Source of the DNA: Thioclava sp. JE_KL1
GTDB lineage: Bacteria > Pseudomonadota > Alphaproteobacteria > Rhodobacterales > Rhodobacteraceae
NCBI RefSeq assembly: GCF_009296265.1
Contig: NZ_WBJS01000012.1
Span: 1-64,000, forward strand
Direction of reading: 5' to 3'
DNA: 64,000 nucleotides
In this document: positions 1 to 10,184 of the stretch, piece by piece
Position numbering within the stretch: the stretch's first letter is position 1
How the letters are laid out: each line of letters begins with the position of its first letter
The notes under the pieces: generated by a model
What the model was told of the DNA's origin: nothing
Seen by the model: only the letters and a program-made list of their open reading frames with translations
Database searches by the model: none
Made by a program: the position numbers and the translations under genes

Positions 1-10
1 GCCCCCGGAC

Positions 11-37
11 CCCCGGGATATTTGAACCAAGAGGAAG
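11..37 (+). repeat. Intergenic repeat core (family 1, copy A)
   Basis: This is the core of a dispersed intergenic repeat, CCCCGGGATATTTG followed by AACCAAGAGGAAG, lying just beyond the 3' end of dapB. It matches the copies at 3079, 12490, 41115, 52666 and 52831, several in the opposite orientation. Any upstream hairpin part is cut off by the window edge. Function is unknown. Confidence 0.6.
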
Positions 38-47
38 AGGGCGCCTT

Positions 48-857
48 TCAGAGCCCCAGCACGTCCAGCATGTCGTATTCGCCGGGGCGCTTGTCCTGAC
101 CCCAGAGCGCGGCCTTGAGCGCGCCGCGCGCGAAGATGGCGCGATCGGTGGCGACATGGCGCAGGATGATCCGCTCGCCCATGCCGGCAAACAGCACGTC
201 ATGCTCGCCCACGATATCGCCGCCGCGAATGGCCGAGAAACCGATCGCGCCATGCTTGCGCGCCCCGGTGATGCCGTCGCGGCCCGACTCGCGATTGTCG
301 TCGAGCGAAATGCCACGGCCTTCCGCCGCCGCCTCGCCCAGCATCAGCGCGGTGCCCGAGGGCGCATCGACCTTCTTGTTGTGATGCGCCTCGATCACCT
401 CGATATCCCAATCGGCATCGAGCGCGGCTGCGACTTTCTTCGTCAGCTGCGTGAGCAGGTTCACCCCGAGGCTCATATTCCCCGCCCGCACGATTACGGC
501 ATGGCGCGCGCACGGCTTGAGCGCCGTGATGTCGTCCTCGTCCATGCCGGTCGTGCCGATCACATGGGTCAGGCGTGCCTGCGCCGCGATCTTGGCGAAT
601 TCGCGGGTGGCGGCAGGCGCGGTGAAGTCGATCACGGCCTGCGCGCCGGAAAACGCCTCGAGCGGATCGTCGGTCACGATCACGCCGTTCGGCGCGCCGC
701 CCATCGCCTCGCCCAGATCCTTGCCGACCCAGTCATGGCCCGTGCGTTCGACGGCGCCCACAAGGCGCGCCTTGTCGCTCTCGCTCACGGTGCGGATCAG
801 CATCTGGCCCATCCGGCCCGACGCTCCGGTGATCACGATGCCCGGCAGGTCGCTCAT
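48..857 (-). CDS. dapB: 4-hydroxy-tetrahydrodipicolinate reductase
   Basis: DapB reduces the dehydrated form of 4-hydroxy-tetrahydrodipicolinate with NAD(P)H in the cytoplasm, in the diaminopimelate/lysine pathway. The 269-residue product has an N-terminal dinucleotide-binding motif GASGRMGQM and the family signature [15 protein letters not shown], which carries the catalytic His and Lys. Length is normal for the family. I chose the inner ATG (MSDLPG) because AAGGAG lies 6 nt before it; an ATG five codons upstream would place that ribosome site inside the gene. It is transcribed divergently from rbfA. The dapC and dapE genes of the same pathway are elsewhere in the window, not in an operon with it. 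Confidence 0.96.
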   Translation of the reverse strand: MSDLPGIVITGASGRMGQMLIRTVSESDKARLVGAVERTGHDWVGKDLGEAMGGAPNGVIVTDDPLEAFSGAQAVIDFTAPAATREFAKIAAQARLTHVIGTTGMDEDDITALKPCARHAVIVRAGNMSLGVNLLTQLTKKVAAALDADWDIEVIEAHHNKKVDAPSGTALMLGEAAAEGRGISLDDNRESGRDGITGARKHGAIGFSAIRGGDIVGEHDVLFAGMGERIILRHVATDRAIFARGALKAALWGQDKRPGEYDMLDVLGL

Positions 858-954
858 GTCTTTCTCCTTCACGGTTTCGCGCTATCTAGCTTGCACAGGC
901 GGACTTGGCAAAGCCCCCGTTGCGCAAAACCCGCAGACGCCCTATGTGAGCGCC

Positions 955-1386
955 ATGGCAAAGAACCGTTTCTCCTCGGGCGATGGCCCTTCGCAACGTC
1001 AGCTTCGCATGGGCGAGTTGATCCGGCGCACGCTGTCGGACCTCCTGATGCGCGGCGATGTGCATGATCCCGACCTCAACCGCGTCTCGGTGACGGTGGG
1101 CGAGGTGCGCTGCTCTCCCGACCTTAAAGTCGCGACCGCCTATGTGACGCCTTTGGGCGGCGAAGGTGGCAAAGAGCTGATCGCGGCGCTTGCGCGCAAC
1201 AAGGGCGAGCTGCGCCGCTTGCTCGGCAAGGAAATGACCGCGAAATACAGCCCCGATCTGCGCTTCCGGCTGGACGAGACCTATGACCGTCTCGATGAGA
1301 CGCGTCGGATATTCTCGGACGAGACGGTGCAGCGCGATATCGCTGCGCGCGACGATGACGAAGACGATGAAGACGATCGCGACTAA
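955..1386 (+). CDS. rbfA: 30S ribosome-binding factor A
   Basis: RbfA binds the immature 30S subunit and helps mature the 16S rRNA 5' end, and it matters at low temperature. The 143-residue product begins MAKNRFSSGDGPSQRQLRMG and has the RbfA pattern of an N-terminal basic helix (ELIRRTLSDLLMRG), the V..V.V...L..A.VYV-type KH-like core, and a closing L.FR.D.TYDR segment. The acidic tail DDDEDDEDDRD is typical of alphaproteobacterial members. It is the first gene of the rbfA-truB-rpsO-pnp series and overlaps the next gene by about 20 nt, so the two are probably cotranscribed. Confidence 0.93.
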   Translation: MAKNRFSSGDGPSQRQLRMGELIRRTLSDLLMRGDVHDPDLNRVSVTVGEVRCSPDLKVATAYVTPLGGEGGKELIAALARNKGELRRLLGKEMTAKYSPDLRFRLDETYDRLDETRRIFSDETVQRDIAARDDDEDDEDDRD

Positions 1387-2116
1387 TGCTGCGGCGCTGA
1401 TGCTGCTGGCCACGCCTGCGCTGGCCGACGCCCCTTGCGCGGATCGCAGCTTCGACGGCACCACCTACACCGTTTGCGAGGCACAGCTCGGGCAGGACCT
1501 GAAGCTGTTCCTCGACGATCCCGACGGCAATCTGATCGGCACGCCAGAGCGGCTTTCCGAAGTCGTGCCCAAAGGCGACCGTGTCGTCTTCGCGATGAAT
1601 GCCGGGATGTATCATCCCGATCGCAAGCCGGTGGGCCTGTTCATCGAGAACGGCAAGGAGCTGCATTCGATCGTCACCTCTGAAGGTCCGGGCAATTTCG
1701 GTCTGCTGCCCAACGGGGTCTTCTGCATCGGAGACAGGTTCTCGGTGACGGAATCGCGCGCCTTTGCCGCCGATCCGAAGGACTGCACCTATGCGACGCA
1801 ATCGGGGCCGATGCTGGTGATCGACGGCGCGCTGCACCCGAAATTCCTCGCCGATGGCACGTCGAAGAATATCCGCAACGGGGTGGGGGTCTCGGCCGAT
1901 GGCAAGACCGCCTATTTCGCGATTTCCGATGCGCCGGTGAGCTTTCACGAATTCGGCCGTTTCTTCCGCGACGAGATGCAGGTGCCGAACGCGCTTTATC
2001 TCGACGGCAAGATCTCGCGGCTGACAGTGCCCGGTCAGGGGCGCGAGGATATGGGCCTGCCGATGGGACCGATCGTCGCGCTGATCGCGCCTGCCGCCCC
2101 CGCTGCTGGAGATTGA
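1367..2116 (+). CDS. Secreted phosphodiester glycosidase-like protein (DUF2233)
   Basis: This is an exported protein of the phosphodiester glycosidase / DUF2233 family, related to the catalytic domain of the mammalian uncovering enzyme. Its bacterial substrate is not known. The start MKTIATNAAALMLLATPALADA looks like a Sec signal peptide cut after ALADA. Family hallmarks are FAMNAGMY, the N-F-G-L-L-PNGVF stretch, QSGPMLV and the R-N-G-V segment. An ATG 12 nt upstream is also possible; no clear ribosome site separates them. It overlaps the 3' end of rbfA and sits between rbfA and truB, where many genomes have no gene, so it looks like an insertion into a translation operon. Confidence 0.8.
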   Translation: MKTIATNAAALMLLATPALADAPCADRSFDGTTYTVCEAQLGQDLKLFLDDPDGNLIGTPERLSEVVPKGDRVVFAMNAGMYHPDRKPVGLFIENGKELHSIVTSEGPGNFGLLPNGVFCIGDRFSVTESRAFAADPKDCTYATQSGPMLVIDGALHPKFLADGTSKNIRNGVGVSADGKTAYFAISDAPVSFHEFGRFFRDEMQVPNALYLDGKISRLTVPGQGREDMGLPMGPIVALIAPAAPAAGD

Positions 2117-2167
2117 CGGCTCGCGCAGCTTGGGCTAGCAGGCGCACCCTTGGAATATGGAGGCCTC

Positions 2168-3070
2168 ATGGCACGCAAGAAGGGTCGCGACATTTCCGGC
2201 TGGCTGATCGTGGACAAGCCCGCGGACATCACCTCGACATCGGTGGTGAACAAGGTGCGCTGGGCGCTGGGCGCCAAGAAGGCGGGCCATGCGGGCACGC
2301 TCGATCCGGCGGCGACCGGGGTTCTGGCGGTCGCGCTGGGCGAAGCCACGAAGACGGTGCCGTTCATCACCGATGCGCTGAAATGCTACCGGTTTCAGGT
2401 GCGGCTGGGCGCTGCGACCAAGACCGACGATGCCGAGGGCGAGGTGACCCGGACCTCCGATCTGCGCCCCACGGATGAAGAGATCGCCGCCGCGCTGACC
2501 GCCTTCGAAGGCGATATCGAACAGGTGCCGCCGCAGTTTTCCGCCGTGAAGGTTGATGGCGAGCGCGCCTATGCGCTGGCCCGGGCGGGTGAGGAAATGG
2601 ATCTCGCCGCGAGGCCTCTTTACGTCGAAAGCCTCGTGATGCTGGGCCGCCCCGATGCCGATACGGTCGAACTGGAGCTGGTTTGCGGCAAGGGCGGCTA
2701 TGTGCGCTCCATCGCGCGCGATCTGGGACAGAAGCTCGGCTGTCTCGGCCATGTGCTCTGGCTGCGCCGGGAATGGTCGGGGCCCTTCGAGGCGAGCGAC
2801 GGGATCACGCTGGCCGAGATCGAAGAGCTCGCCAAGACGCCCGAGCTCGATGAGAAACTGCTGCCCGTGGAACTGGGGCTCGATGATCTGCCGCAGCTCA
2901 AGGCCACGCCCGAAGGTGCGGTGCGGTTGAAGAACGGCAATCCGGGCATGGTGCTGCCGGGCGAGGCCGAATGGGGCGAGGAAGTCTGGGTCAGCCATGA
3001 GGGCAAGCCGCTCGCCGTCGGCATCTACAAATCCGGCGAGGTCCATCCGAGCCGCGTCTTCAACCTTTGA
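2168..3070 (+). CDS. truB: tRNA pseudouridine(55) synthase
   Basis: TruB makes pseudouridine-55 in the T-loop of tRNAs and acts as a tRNA chaperone. The 300-residue protein begins [19 protein letters not shown], has the catalytic-loop motif [14 protein letters not shown] with the nucleophile at about Asp46, and has [13 protein letters not shown] near the middle. The C-terminal part (MVLPGEAEW...[15 protein letters not shown]) is PUA-like. A GGAGGC site lies just before the ATG. Length is normal. It follows the DUF2233 gene by 51 nt and is probably in the same transcript as rbfA. Confidence 0.95.
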   Translation: MARKKGRDISGWLIVDKPADITSTSVVNKVRWALGAKKAGHAGTLDPAATGVLAVALGEATKTVPFITDALKCYRFQVRLGAATKTDDAEGEVTRTSDLRPTDEEIAAALTAFEGDIEQVPPQFSAVKVDGERAYALARAGEEMDLAARPLYVESLVMLGRPDADTVELELVCGKGGYVRSIARDLGQKLGCLGHVLWLRREWSGPFEASDGITLAEIEELAKTPELDEKLLPVELGLDDLPQLKATPEGAVRLKNGNPGMVLPGEAEWGEEVWVSHEGKPLAVGIYKSGEVHPSRVFNL

Positions 3071-3078
3071 CGCGCCCC

Positions 3079-3104
3079 TTCCCCTTGGTCCAAATATCCC
3101 TGCC
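3079..3104 (-). repeat. Intergenic repeat core (family 1, copy E)
   Basis: Read on the minus strand this is CAGGGATATTTGGACCAAGG, a close match to copy A and to the copy at 41115. It lies right after the truB stop. A short inverted repeat CGGA-GGCA-TCCG follows at 3104-3115. The GC hairpin module of the full copies is not clear here, so it is a partial copy. Confidence 0.5.
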
Positions 3105-3149
3105 GGAGGCATCCGCCCTCTGTCACGCACATAACGGTCAGGACGAGAG

Positions 3150-3680
3150 ATGATCACCCGCGAGCATATCAAAGGCGACGCCCCCTCCATCGCGGTCTAT
3201 TCGGATTGCGAGAATTACCGCTATCTGCTCACGCGGGTCTGGGACGGCACCAAGCCGCGGGCGCTGTTCATCATGCTCAACCCCTCGACCGCGACCGAGG
3301 TGCAGAACGACCCGACCGTGGAGCGCTGCGAGCGCCGCGCGCGGGCGCTGGGCTTCGGGGCGTTCCGGGTGACCAATATCTTCGCCTATCGCGCGACCGA
3401 TCCGAAGGTGATGCGGGCGCAGCCGGACCCGGTCGGGCCGGAAAACGATGCGGCGATCCGCGAGAGCCTCGACTGGGCGGGCGGCCCCGAGGACCGGATC
3501 ATCTGCGCCTGGGGCGCGCATGGCGCGCATCTGTCGCGGGGCGCTGATGTGGAAGACTTGCTGCGCGAAAGCGGAAGGGCGCTGCATCACCTCGGGCTGA
3601 CCAAGGCGGGCGCGCCGAAGCATCCGCTCTATATCGCCTATGAGCATCAGCCCGAGCTGTGGTTCACCCGCGAAGGCTGA
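3150..3680 (+). CDS. DUF1643 domain-containing protein
   Basis: The 176-residue product belongs to the DUF1643 family, whose function is unknown. Hallmarks are FIMLNPSTATEVQNDPTVERC near residues 45-65, the R-V-T-N-I-F-A-Y-R segment and an AWGAHG motif. It is cytoplasmic with no signal or membrane segment. The start follows GACGAGAG at a fitting distance. It stands alone between truB and the RTX-repeat gene, and a short hairpin (3687-3702) follows it. The family is scattered in bacteria and phages and is considered accessory. Confidence 0.85.
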   Translation: MITREHIKGDAPSIAVYSDCENYRYLLTRVWDGTKPRALFIMLNPSTATEVQNDPTVERCERRARALGFGAFRVTNIFAYRATDPKVMRAQPDPVGPENDAAIRESLDWAGGPEDRIICAWGAHGAHLSRGADVEDLLRESGRALHHLGLTKAGAPKHPLYIAYEHQPELWFTREG

Positions 3681-3758
3681 GCGCGCCGTTAAGCATTTAA
3701 CGCTTGTTTCCTAGGGGATCCGCGCCGGCAGCGGTAGATTTCTCGCATCTTCACGGGG

Positions 3759-4796
3759 GTGAGAGAGATGTTGTTTCTGTCGGGTGTTCTGGGCCTGCTG
3801 ATGGCGGGCGCCACGGCGGGTCTCATGGTGGCTTCGTCGGATGCCGAGAGTGATGAGCCTCCGGCGGATGAAGCGGATCCCAACGTGCCGAGTGACGGCG
3901 CAGGATCGCTGCTGGCCGAGGTCAGCGCGGGGGAGGCGCCAACCGATCCGGTCGAGCCACCGGCTCCCGGACCGGGCGACGATATCACTTGGGGTGACGC
4001 GCAGGACAATGCGATCGCCGGGGAGGCGGGTGACGATCAGATCAATGGCTATGATGGCGATGACAGCCTCTGGGGCGGGGACGGCAACGACCAGCTCCTC
4101 GGGGCGTCTGGCAACGATACGCTCTGGGGCGATGCGGGGGGCGACACGCTGATTGGCGGCGACGGCGAGGATGAACTCGTCGGCGGAACGGAGGCGGATC
4201 TCCTATCCGGCGAGTTCGGATCGGATCGGCTCTTTGGCGAGGCCGGGGAGGACACGCTGATCGGCGGCGCGGGCGATGATATGCTCGCGGGCGGCGCCGA
4301 CGATGACACGCTGAGCGGGGCGGATGGCGCTGATACGTTGACCGGGGATGCCGGGAACGACGAGTTGAACGGCGATGCCGGGGACGACCTTCTGGTCGGC
4401 GTCACGCCGGAGACGCGCGATGCGGGGGCGGCCGATGCCGATACGCTCAATGGCGGGGCAGGGGAGGACGTGCTGCTCGGCGGCTCGGGCGATTGGCTGC
4501 ATGGCGGCGAAGAGGGCGACAGTTTCGCGCTGGGCGATTGGATCGATCCGGACGCCCCTGCGACAATCGCAGATTACACGGCCGGGCAGGACCGGTTGGC
4601 GGTCATCTACGATCCGCAGGGTGCCGCCACGCCGCAGATCAGTATCGAGCCGTCCGAGGCGCATCCCGATGCGGCGTGGATCCTGCTCGACGGCGTCCGG
4701 CTGGCCGAGGTGCTGGACGCGGCGGGGCTGAGCGCGCAGGACGTGGCGCTGCTCACGCCCGCGCAATTCGCGGCGCAGCAGGCCATAGCGCTTTGA
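3759..4796 (+). CDS. RTX-repeat calcium-binding protein
   Basis: The 345-residue acidic protein has a short hydrophobic N-terminus (MLFLSGVLGLLMAGATAGLM, about residues 4-23), a Pro/Glu/Asp-rich linker to about residue 70, and then roughly fourteen glycine- and aspartate-rich nonapeptides of the type GG-x-G-x-D-x-L. Such repeats form a calcium-binding parallel beta-roll in type I secreted proteins. The last ~85 residues (IADYTAGQDRLAVIYDP onward) resemble the end of other RTX proteins. No enzymatic domain is visible. The N-terminal hydrophobic stretch suggests membrane anchoring rather than classical C-terminal-signal secretion. No type I exporter gene is nearby. It sits between truB and rpsO, an unusual place. 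Confidence 0.8.
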   Translation: MREMLFLSGVLGLLMAGATAGLMVASSDAESDEPPADEADPNVPSDGAGSLLAEVSAGEAPTDPVEPPAPGPGDDITWGDAQDNAIAGEAGDDQINGYDGDDSLWGGDGNDQLLGASGNDTLWGDAGGDTLIGGDGEDELVGGTEADLLSGEFGSDRLFGEAGEDTLIGGAGDDMLAGGADDDTLSGADGADTLTGDAGNDELNGDAGDDLLVGVTPETRDAGAADADTLNGGAGEDVLLGGSGDWLHGGEEGDSFALGDWIDPDAPATIADYTAGQDRLAVIYDPQGAATPQISIEPSEAHPDAAWILLDGVRLAEVLDAAGLSAQDVALLTPAQFAAQQAIAL

Positions 4797-4921
4797 AATA
4801 AGGCTTTTCAACACGACGATTCGCGTCTATATGCGCGCATCTGTTCCGAAAGGGGCAGTCTATGGACCTTGCTGGACGACATCCCGGCTTGCGCCCGAAC
4901 CCTCAATGTAAGGAGATCCCG

Positions 4922-5191
4922 ATGTCGATCACTGTCGAAGACAAGAACGCGCTTATCAAGGAATACGGCACCAAAGAAGGTGACACCGGTTCCCCGGAAG
5001 TTCAGGTCGCAGTTTTGACCAAGCGCATCGCGAACCTGACCGAGCACTTCAAAGAGCACAAGAAAGACAACCACTCGCGTCGTGGTCTTCTGATGCTCGT
5101 CGCGCAGCGCCGCAAGCTGCTCGACTACCTGAAGGCGAAAGACGTCGCACGTTACCAGTCGCTGATCGAGCGTCTCGGCCTGCGCCGCTAA
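4922..5191 (+). CDS. rpsO: 30S ribosomal protein S15
   Basis: S15 is a primary 16S rRNA-binding protein of the 30S platform. The 89-residue product has the full family pattern, including [14 protein letters not shown], the [12 protein letters not shown] motif and a C-terminal [12 protein letters not shown]. The start [12 protein letters not shown] is preceded by TAAGGAG at 7-nt spacing, which excludes an upstream in-frame ATG at 4862. A strong terminator follows directly, so here rpsO seems to end its transcript rather than read on to pnp. Confidence 0.98.
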   Translation: MSITVEDKNALIKEYGTKEGDTGSPEVQVAVLTKRIANLTEHFKEHKKDNHSRRGLLMLVAQRRKLLDYLKAKDVARYQSLIERLGLRR

Positions 5192-5212
5192 TCCGCCTCG
5201 GATTGGAATTCG

Positions 5213-5242
5213 AAACGCCCGTGCCTTTGGTGCGGGCGTTTT
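5213..5242 (+). terminator. Rho-independent terminator of rpsO
   Basis: The stem AAACGCCCG / CGGGCGTTT with an 11-nt loop is followed by T-rich sequence, 21 nt after the rpsO stop. The remaining bases up to putP (5243-5445) are relatively AT-rich and should hold the putP promoter, but I could not pick out a convincing -35/-10 pair. Confidence 0.85.
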
Positions 5243-5445
5243 CATTTGCACTATTCCGACTGAATTGCGCAAATTGGCAATAACAGCCCTTATGCCTGCA
5301 AATTTTAAAACTTTTGGGTGAATAGCCTTCCTGTCAAAAAACTTTGGTCGGTTCGACTTCTTGTCCTCCTGTATCGTCCGCTCCAAACGGGAAAACGCGA
5401 GCATCTGCCCTACCTTGCAGGTGCGTTAACAGGGAGGATTGAGAT

Positions 5446-6891
5446 ATGCAGATCGGAGTCTGGATCAGCTTGGCACTGTATTTCGTGCTGATGCTGGCCA
5501 TCGGGGTCTATGCGTGGCGCAAGTCCACGTCGAGCTCTGAGGAATATATGCTGGGCGGACGTAACCTGCCGCCTGCGGTTGCCGCCCTGTCGGCAGGCGC
5601 ATCGGACATGTCGGGCTGGCTGCTTCTGGGTCTGCCGGGCGCGCTCTTCGTGTCGGGCCTGACGCAAAGCTGGATCGGCATCGGCCTTTTCGTCGGCGCC
5701 TTCGTGAACTGGGTCATCGTGGCGCCGCGTCTGCGCGAGCAGACCGAGCGCTATGACAACGCGCTGACCATCCCCGGCTTCCTCGCCAATCGCTTCCCGA
5801 GCCACGCGACCTTGCTGCGGATGGTTTCGGCGGTGATCATCGTGGTGTTCTTCGCGGTCTATACCGCGTCGGGCCTCGTCGGCGGCGGAAAGCTCTTCGC
5901 CAGCGCCTTCGGTGGCAGCTACATGACCGGGGTCATCCTGACGCTGGGTGTCGTGCTGGTCTACACCGTGATCGGCGGCTTCCTCGCCGTGTCGCTCACC
6001 GATTTCGTGCAGGGCTGCATCATGATGCTCGCGCTCGTCATCATGCCGATCGTGATCCTCACGACCGGTCAGGGCGACGGGGTGGACGCGGCTGCGAGCC
6101 GGCTGAGCAATATCGACCCGAATTTCCTGTCGATGACGAACGGGCTGACCTTCGCGGGCTGGCTCTCGGCGGTCGCATGGGGTCTGGGCTATTTCGGCCA
6201 GCCGCATATCATCGTGCGCTTCATGGCCGTGCGCTCGGTCGCCGACGTGCCGAAAGCGCGGAATATCGGTATGGGCTGGATGGCGATCTCGCTGATCGGC
6301 GCGATCTCGGTCGGTATTTTCGGCCGCGCCTATGCGCAGCGTAACGGGCTCGACGTGCAGGATCCGGAGACGATCTTCATCATCCTGTCGAACCTGCTGT
6401 TCCATCCGCTGGTGACTGGCTTCCTCTATGCCGCGCTTCTGGCGGCGATCATGTCGACCGTGTCGAGCCAGCTTCTGGTGTCGTCCTCGTCGCTGACCGA
6501 AGACTTCTACAAGATCGTCTTCAACAAGGACGCCTCGGACCGCACGTTGGTGAATGTCGGCCGTCTTGCCGTGCTGGCCGTGGGGATCGCGGCGATCATC
6601 ATCGCGTCGAACCCAGACAGCAAAGTGCTTGGCCTCGTGTCGAACGCATGGGCCGGGTTCGGGGCCGCCTTCGGTCCGCTGATCATCCTGTCGCTGACCT
6701 GGAAACGCATGACGGGTCTGGGCGGCGTGGCTGGCCTGGTCGTCGGCGCCGTGACCGTGATCGTCTGGATTTCGCTGGGTTGGGGCTCGTTCCTCTACGA
6801 GATCATCCCGGGCTTCATCGCGGCCTTCATCGCCATCGTGGTGGTGAGCCTCGCGTCGGAAGACAGAGGCGAGTTCCGCCCGATCAAATGA
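5446..6891 (+). CDS. putP: Sodium/proline symporter
   Basis: This inner-membrane protein couples proline uptake to the sodium gradient. The 481-residue length and sequence fit PutP of the SSS family: the N-terminal YMLGGRNLPPAVAALSAGASDMSGWLLLG region contains the sodium-site Asp and Ser residues known from PutP, and there are about thirteen hydrophobic segments to the C-terminus. A strong GGGAGGA ribosome site precedes the ATG. It is a single-gene unit between two terminators. No putA gene is in the window. Betaine- or pantothenate-specific relatives are less likely given the PutP-type N-terminal signature. Confidence 0.92.
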   Translation: MQIGVWISLALYFVLMLAIGVYAWRKSTSSSEEYMLGGRNLPPAVAALSAGASDMSGWLLLGLPGALFVSGLTQSWIGIGLFVGAFVNWVIVAPRLREQTERYDNALTIPGFLANRFPSHATLLRMVSAVIIVVFFAVYTASGLVGGGKLFASAFGGSYMTGVILTLGVVLVYTVIGGFLAVSLTDFVQGCIMMLALVIMPIVILTTGQGDGVDAAASRLSNIDPNFLSMTNGLTFAGWLSAVAWGLGYFGQPHIIVRFMAVRSVADVPKARNIGMGWMAISLIGAISVGIFGRAYAQRNGLDVQDPETIFIILSNLLFHPLVTGFLYAALLAAIMSTVSSQLLVSSSSLTEDFYKIVFNKDASDRTLVNVGRLAVLAVGIAAIIIASNPDSKVLGLVSNAWAGFGAAFGPLIILSLTWKRMTGLGGVAGLVVGAVTVIVWISLGWGSFLYEIIPGFIAAFIAIVVVSLASEDRGEFRPIK

Positions 6892-6915
6892 TCGAAGAGC
6901 TTACGAGTATCATTG

Positions 6916-6943
6916 CGCCCGTCCCGAAAGGGGCGGGCGTTTT
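6916..6943 (+). terminator. Terminator between putP and the NYN-LOTUS gene
   Basis: The stem CGCCCGTCCC / GGGGCGGGCG (one G-T pair) with a short GAAA-type loop and a TTTT tail lies 25 nt after putP. It ends putP transcription. The convergent NYN gene ends at 6953, so transcripts from that strand also meet this hairpin, but without a good U-tract. Confidence 0.85.
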
Positions 6944-6952
6944 GCATTCTGG

Positions 6953-7636
6953 CTATTTCGCTGCGGCGGAAAGTTGAGAAAATCCATTAGGACGGCATCG
7001 CACGCGTGCCTTGGGCCCCTTTGGATCAAGCGCGAAGAGTTTCGGACGGTTCGAAAAATAGGGGCGCCACTTTTTATCTGGCAAGTTCCCGATCAAGACC
7101 CCGTGGTCTTTCTTCATGATCGTCGCCAGTTCCGCGAGGGGCACTCCAGCGCCGTCCTTGCTGTGTGCCTCGATCGCTGCGCGAATTTTTTTATCGAGAC
7201 TGGCAGATTTCTTGACTGCTGGCGGTCGTGTCGGAGCTGCGGTCGTTTTTGACTTCAGCAGATGAAACACTGAACAGCTTTCACGAAATGCCTTCGGCGC
7301 TTTCTCCTGTCCGACGCCGAGCACTTCCATCCCTTTTTCGCGGAGCCTGGTCGCGAGGTGGGTGAAGTCACCATCGGAGCTTGCGATGACGAACCGTTCG
7401 GCGCGTCGTTCCAAAGCGAGCTCGAGTGCGTCGAGGGCGAGCAACACGTCTCCTGCGTTCTTGCCGCTTCCGGAATGCACCAGCCGGATCGAAGGGCTGT
7501 GACCCCACGATCTAATCTGCGCGACATCACCGTAGGCACGCCGGATGAAAGCGCCTGGCGCGAACTTGAGGATCTGGGAAGCAAAAGTGGCGGAGATGTT
7601 CTCGCCATCGATGAAAAGGGCAGTGGGTTTGTTCAT
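6953..7636 (-). CDS. NYN domain protein with C-terminal LOTUS/OST-HTH domain
   Basis: The 227-residue protein begins MNKPTALFIDGENISA, the usual start of LabA-like NYN domains (PIN-fold nucleases). Conserved acidic residues are at FIDGEN (about residue 10), KNAGDVLLALDALE (about 64) and ASSDGDFTHL (about 91), a complete metal-binding set. Residues ~155-225 match the LOTUS/OST-HTH fold, a winged helix known to bind RNA. The likely role is RNA cleavage or turnover, but the target is unknown. Base composition is visibly less GC-rich than the flanking genes, a hint of later acquisition. It is convergent with putP and divergent from pnp. No strong ribosome site is seen before the start. Confidence 0.85.
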   Translation of the reverse strand: MNKPTALFIDGENISATFASQILKFAPGAFIRRAYGDVAQIRSWGHSPSIRLVHSGSGKNAGDVLLALDALELALERRAERFVIASSDGDFTHLATRLREKGMEVLGVGQEKAPKAFRESCSVFHLLKSKTTAAPTRPPAVKKSASLDKKIRAAIEAHSKDGAGVPLAELATIMKKDHGVLIGNLPDKKWRPYFSNRPKLFALDPKGPKARVRCRPNGFSQLSAAAK

Positions 7637-7852
7637 GGGGCCACAATAATCAATGTTAATAACTACAGGCCGAGGATGGCGGGCCAATCTGGCCAGAATT
7701 GGGCGCTGGCCGTTTCTTTCCCTAAGGACTCTTCGCTTCCCAAACCCCTTCATTTCCTGTATTGGCAGGCCCATCTGAGACGTGACGCCTCGAGCCCCCG
7801 GGCGCGTGCAACAGGATAAGGGGGCGGCGGCAATGGGGCCGCCATTCAAATC

Positions 7853-7884
7853 GGGAGACACGGGATACGCCCGTGAGAGCTCCC
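7853..7884 (+). promoter_or_regulatory. Imperfect hairpin in the pnp leader
   Basis: An outer stem GGGAG / CTCCC encloses an inner stem CACGGG / CCCGTG with loop ATACG, ending 16 nt before the pnp start codon. A separate GGCGGC / GCCGCC hairpin lies at 7823-7843. In enterobacteria the pnp leader hairpin is cut by RNase III and PNPase then represses its own mRNA. A similar mechanism here is inferred only from position and shape. Confidence 0.5.
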
Positions 7885-7900
7885 AGACAGGATACGCTGA

Positions 7901-10045
<2,145 letters not shown>

Positions 10046-10072
10046 TCGGTTTGATCCGCTAGAAGATTGAGA

Positions 10073-10100
10073 AAGGCCCCGGAGCGATCCGGGGCCTTTT
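10073..10100 (+). terminator. Rho-independent terminator of pnp
   Basis: The stem AAAGGCCCCGG / CCGGGGCCTTTT with a 6-nt loop starts 27 nt after the pnp stop and ends in T-rich sequence (CCTTTTGCTTTTT). Confidence 0.9.
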
Positions 10101-10133
10101 GCTTTTTGCGCTTCGGGTGGGTGGCGCGGATAT

Positions 10134-10160
10134 GAAAAAGCCCCGGACGCTGCCGGGGCT
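10134..10160 (-). terminator. Terminator of the peroxiredoxin gene
   Basis: Read on the minus strand, AGCCCCGG / CCGGGGCT is followed by TTTTTC, 25 nt after the peroxiredoxin stop. It forms a back-to-back pair with the pnp terminator. Confidence 0.85.
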
Positions 10161-10184
10161 CTCTCGTAAGCGGGTAAGCTGGGC

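Noticed and set aside
3687-3702. CtrA-like TTAA...TTAA site after the DUF1643 gene
   Set aside because: The two TTAA words are 4 nt apart, not 7, and form a small hairpin. It is more like a weak terminator.
7358-7819. 153-codon frame opposite the NYN gene
   Set aside because: No domain or ribosome site; it overlaps the well-supported NYN gene on the other strand.
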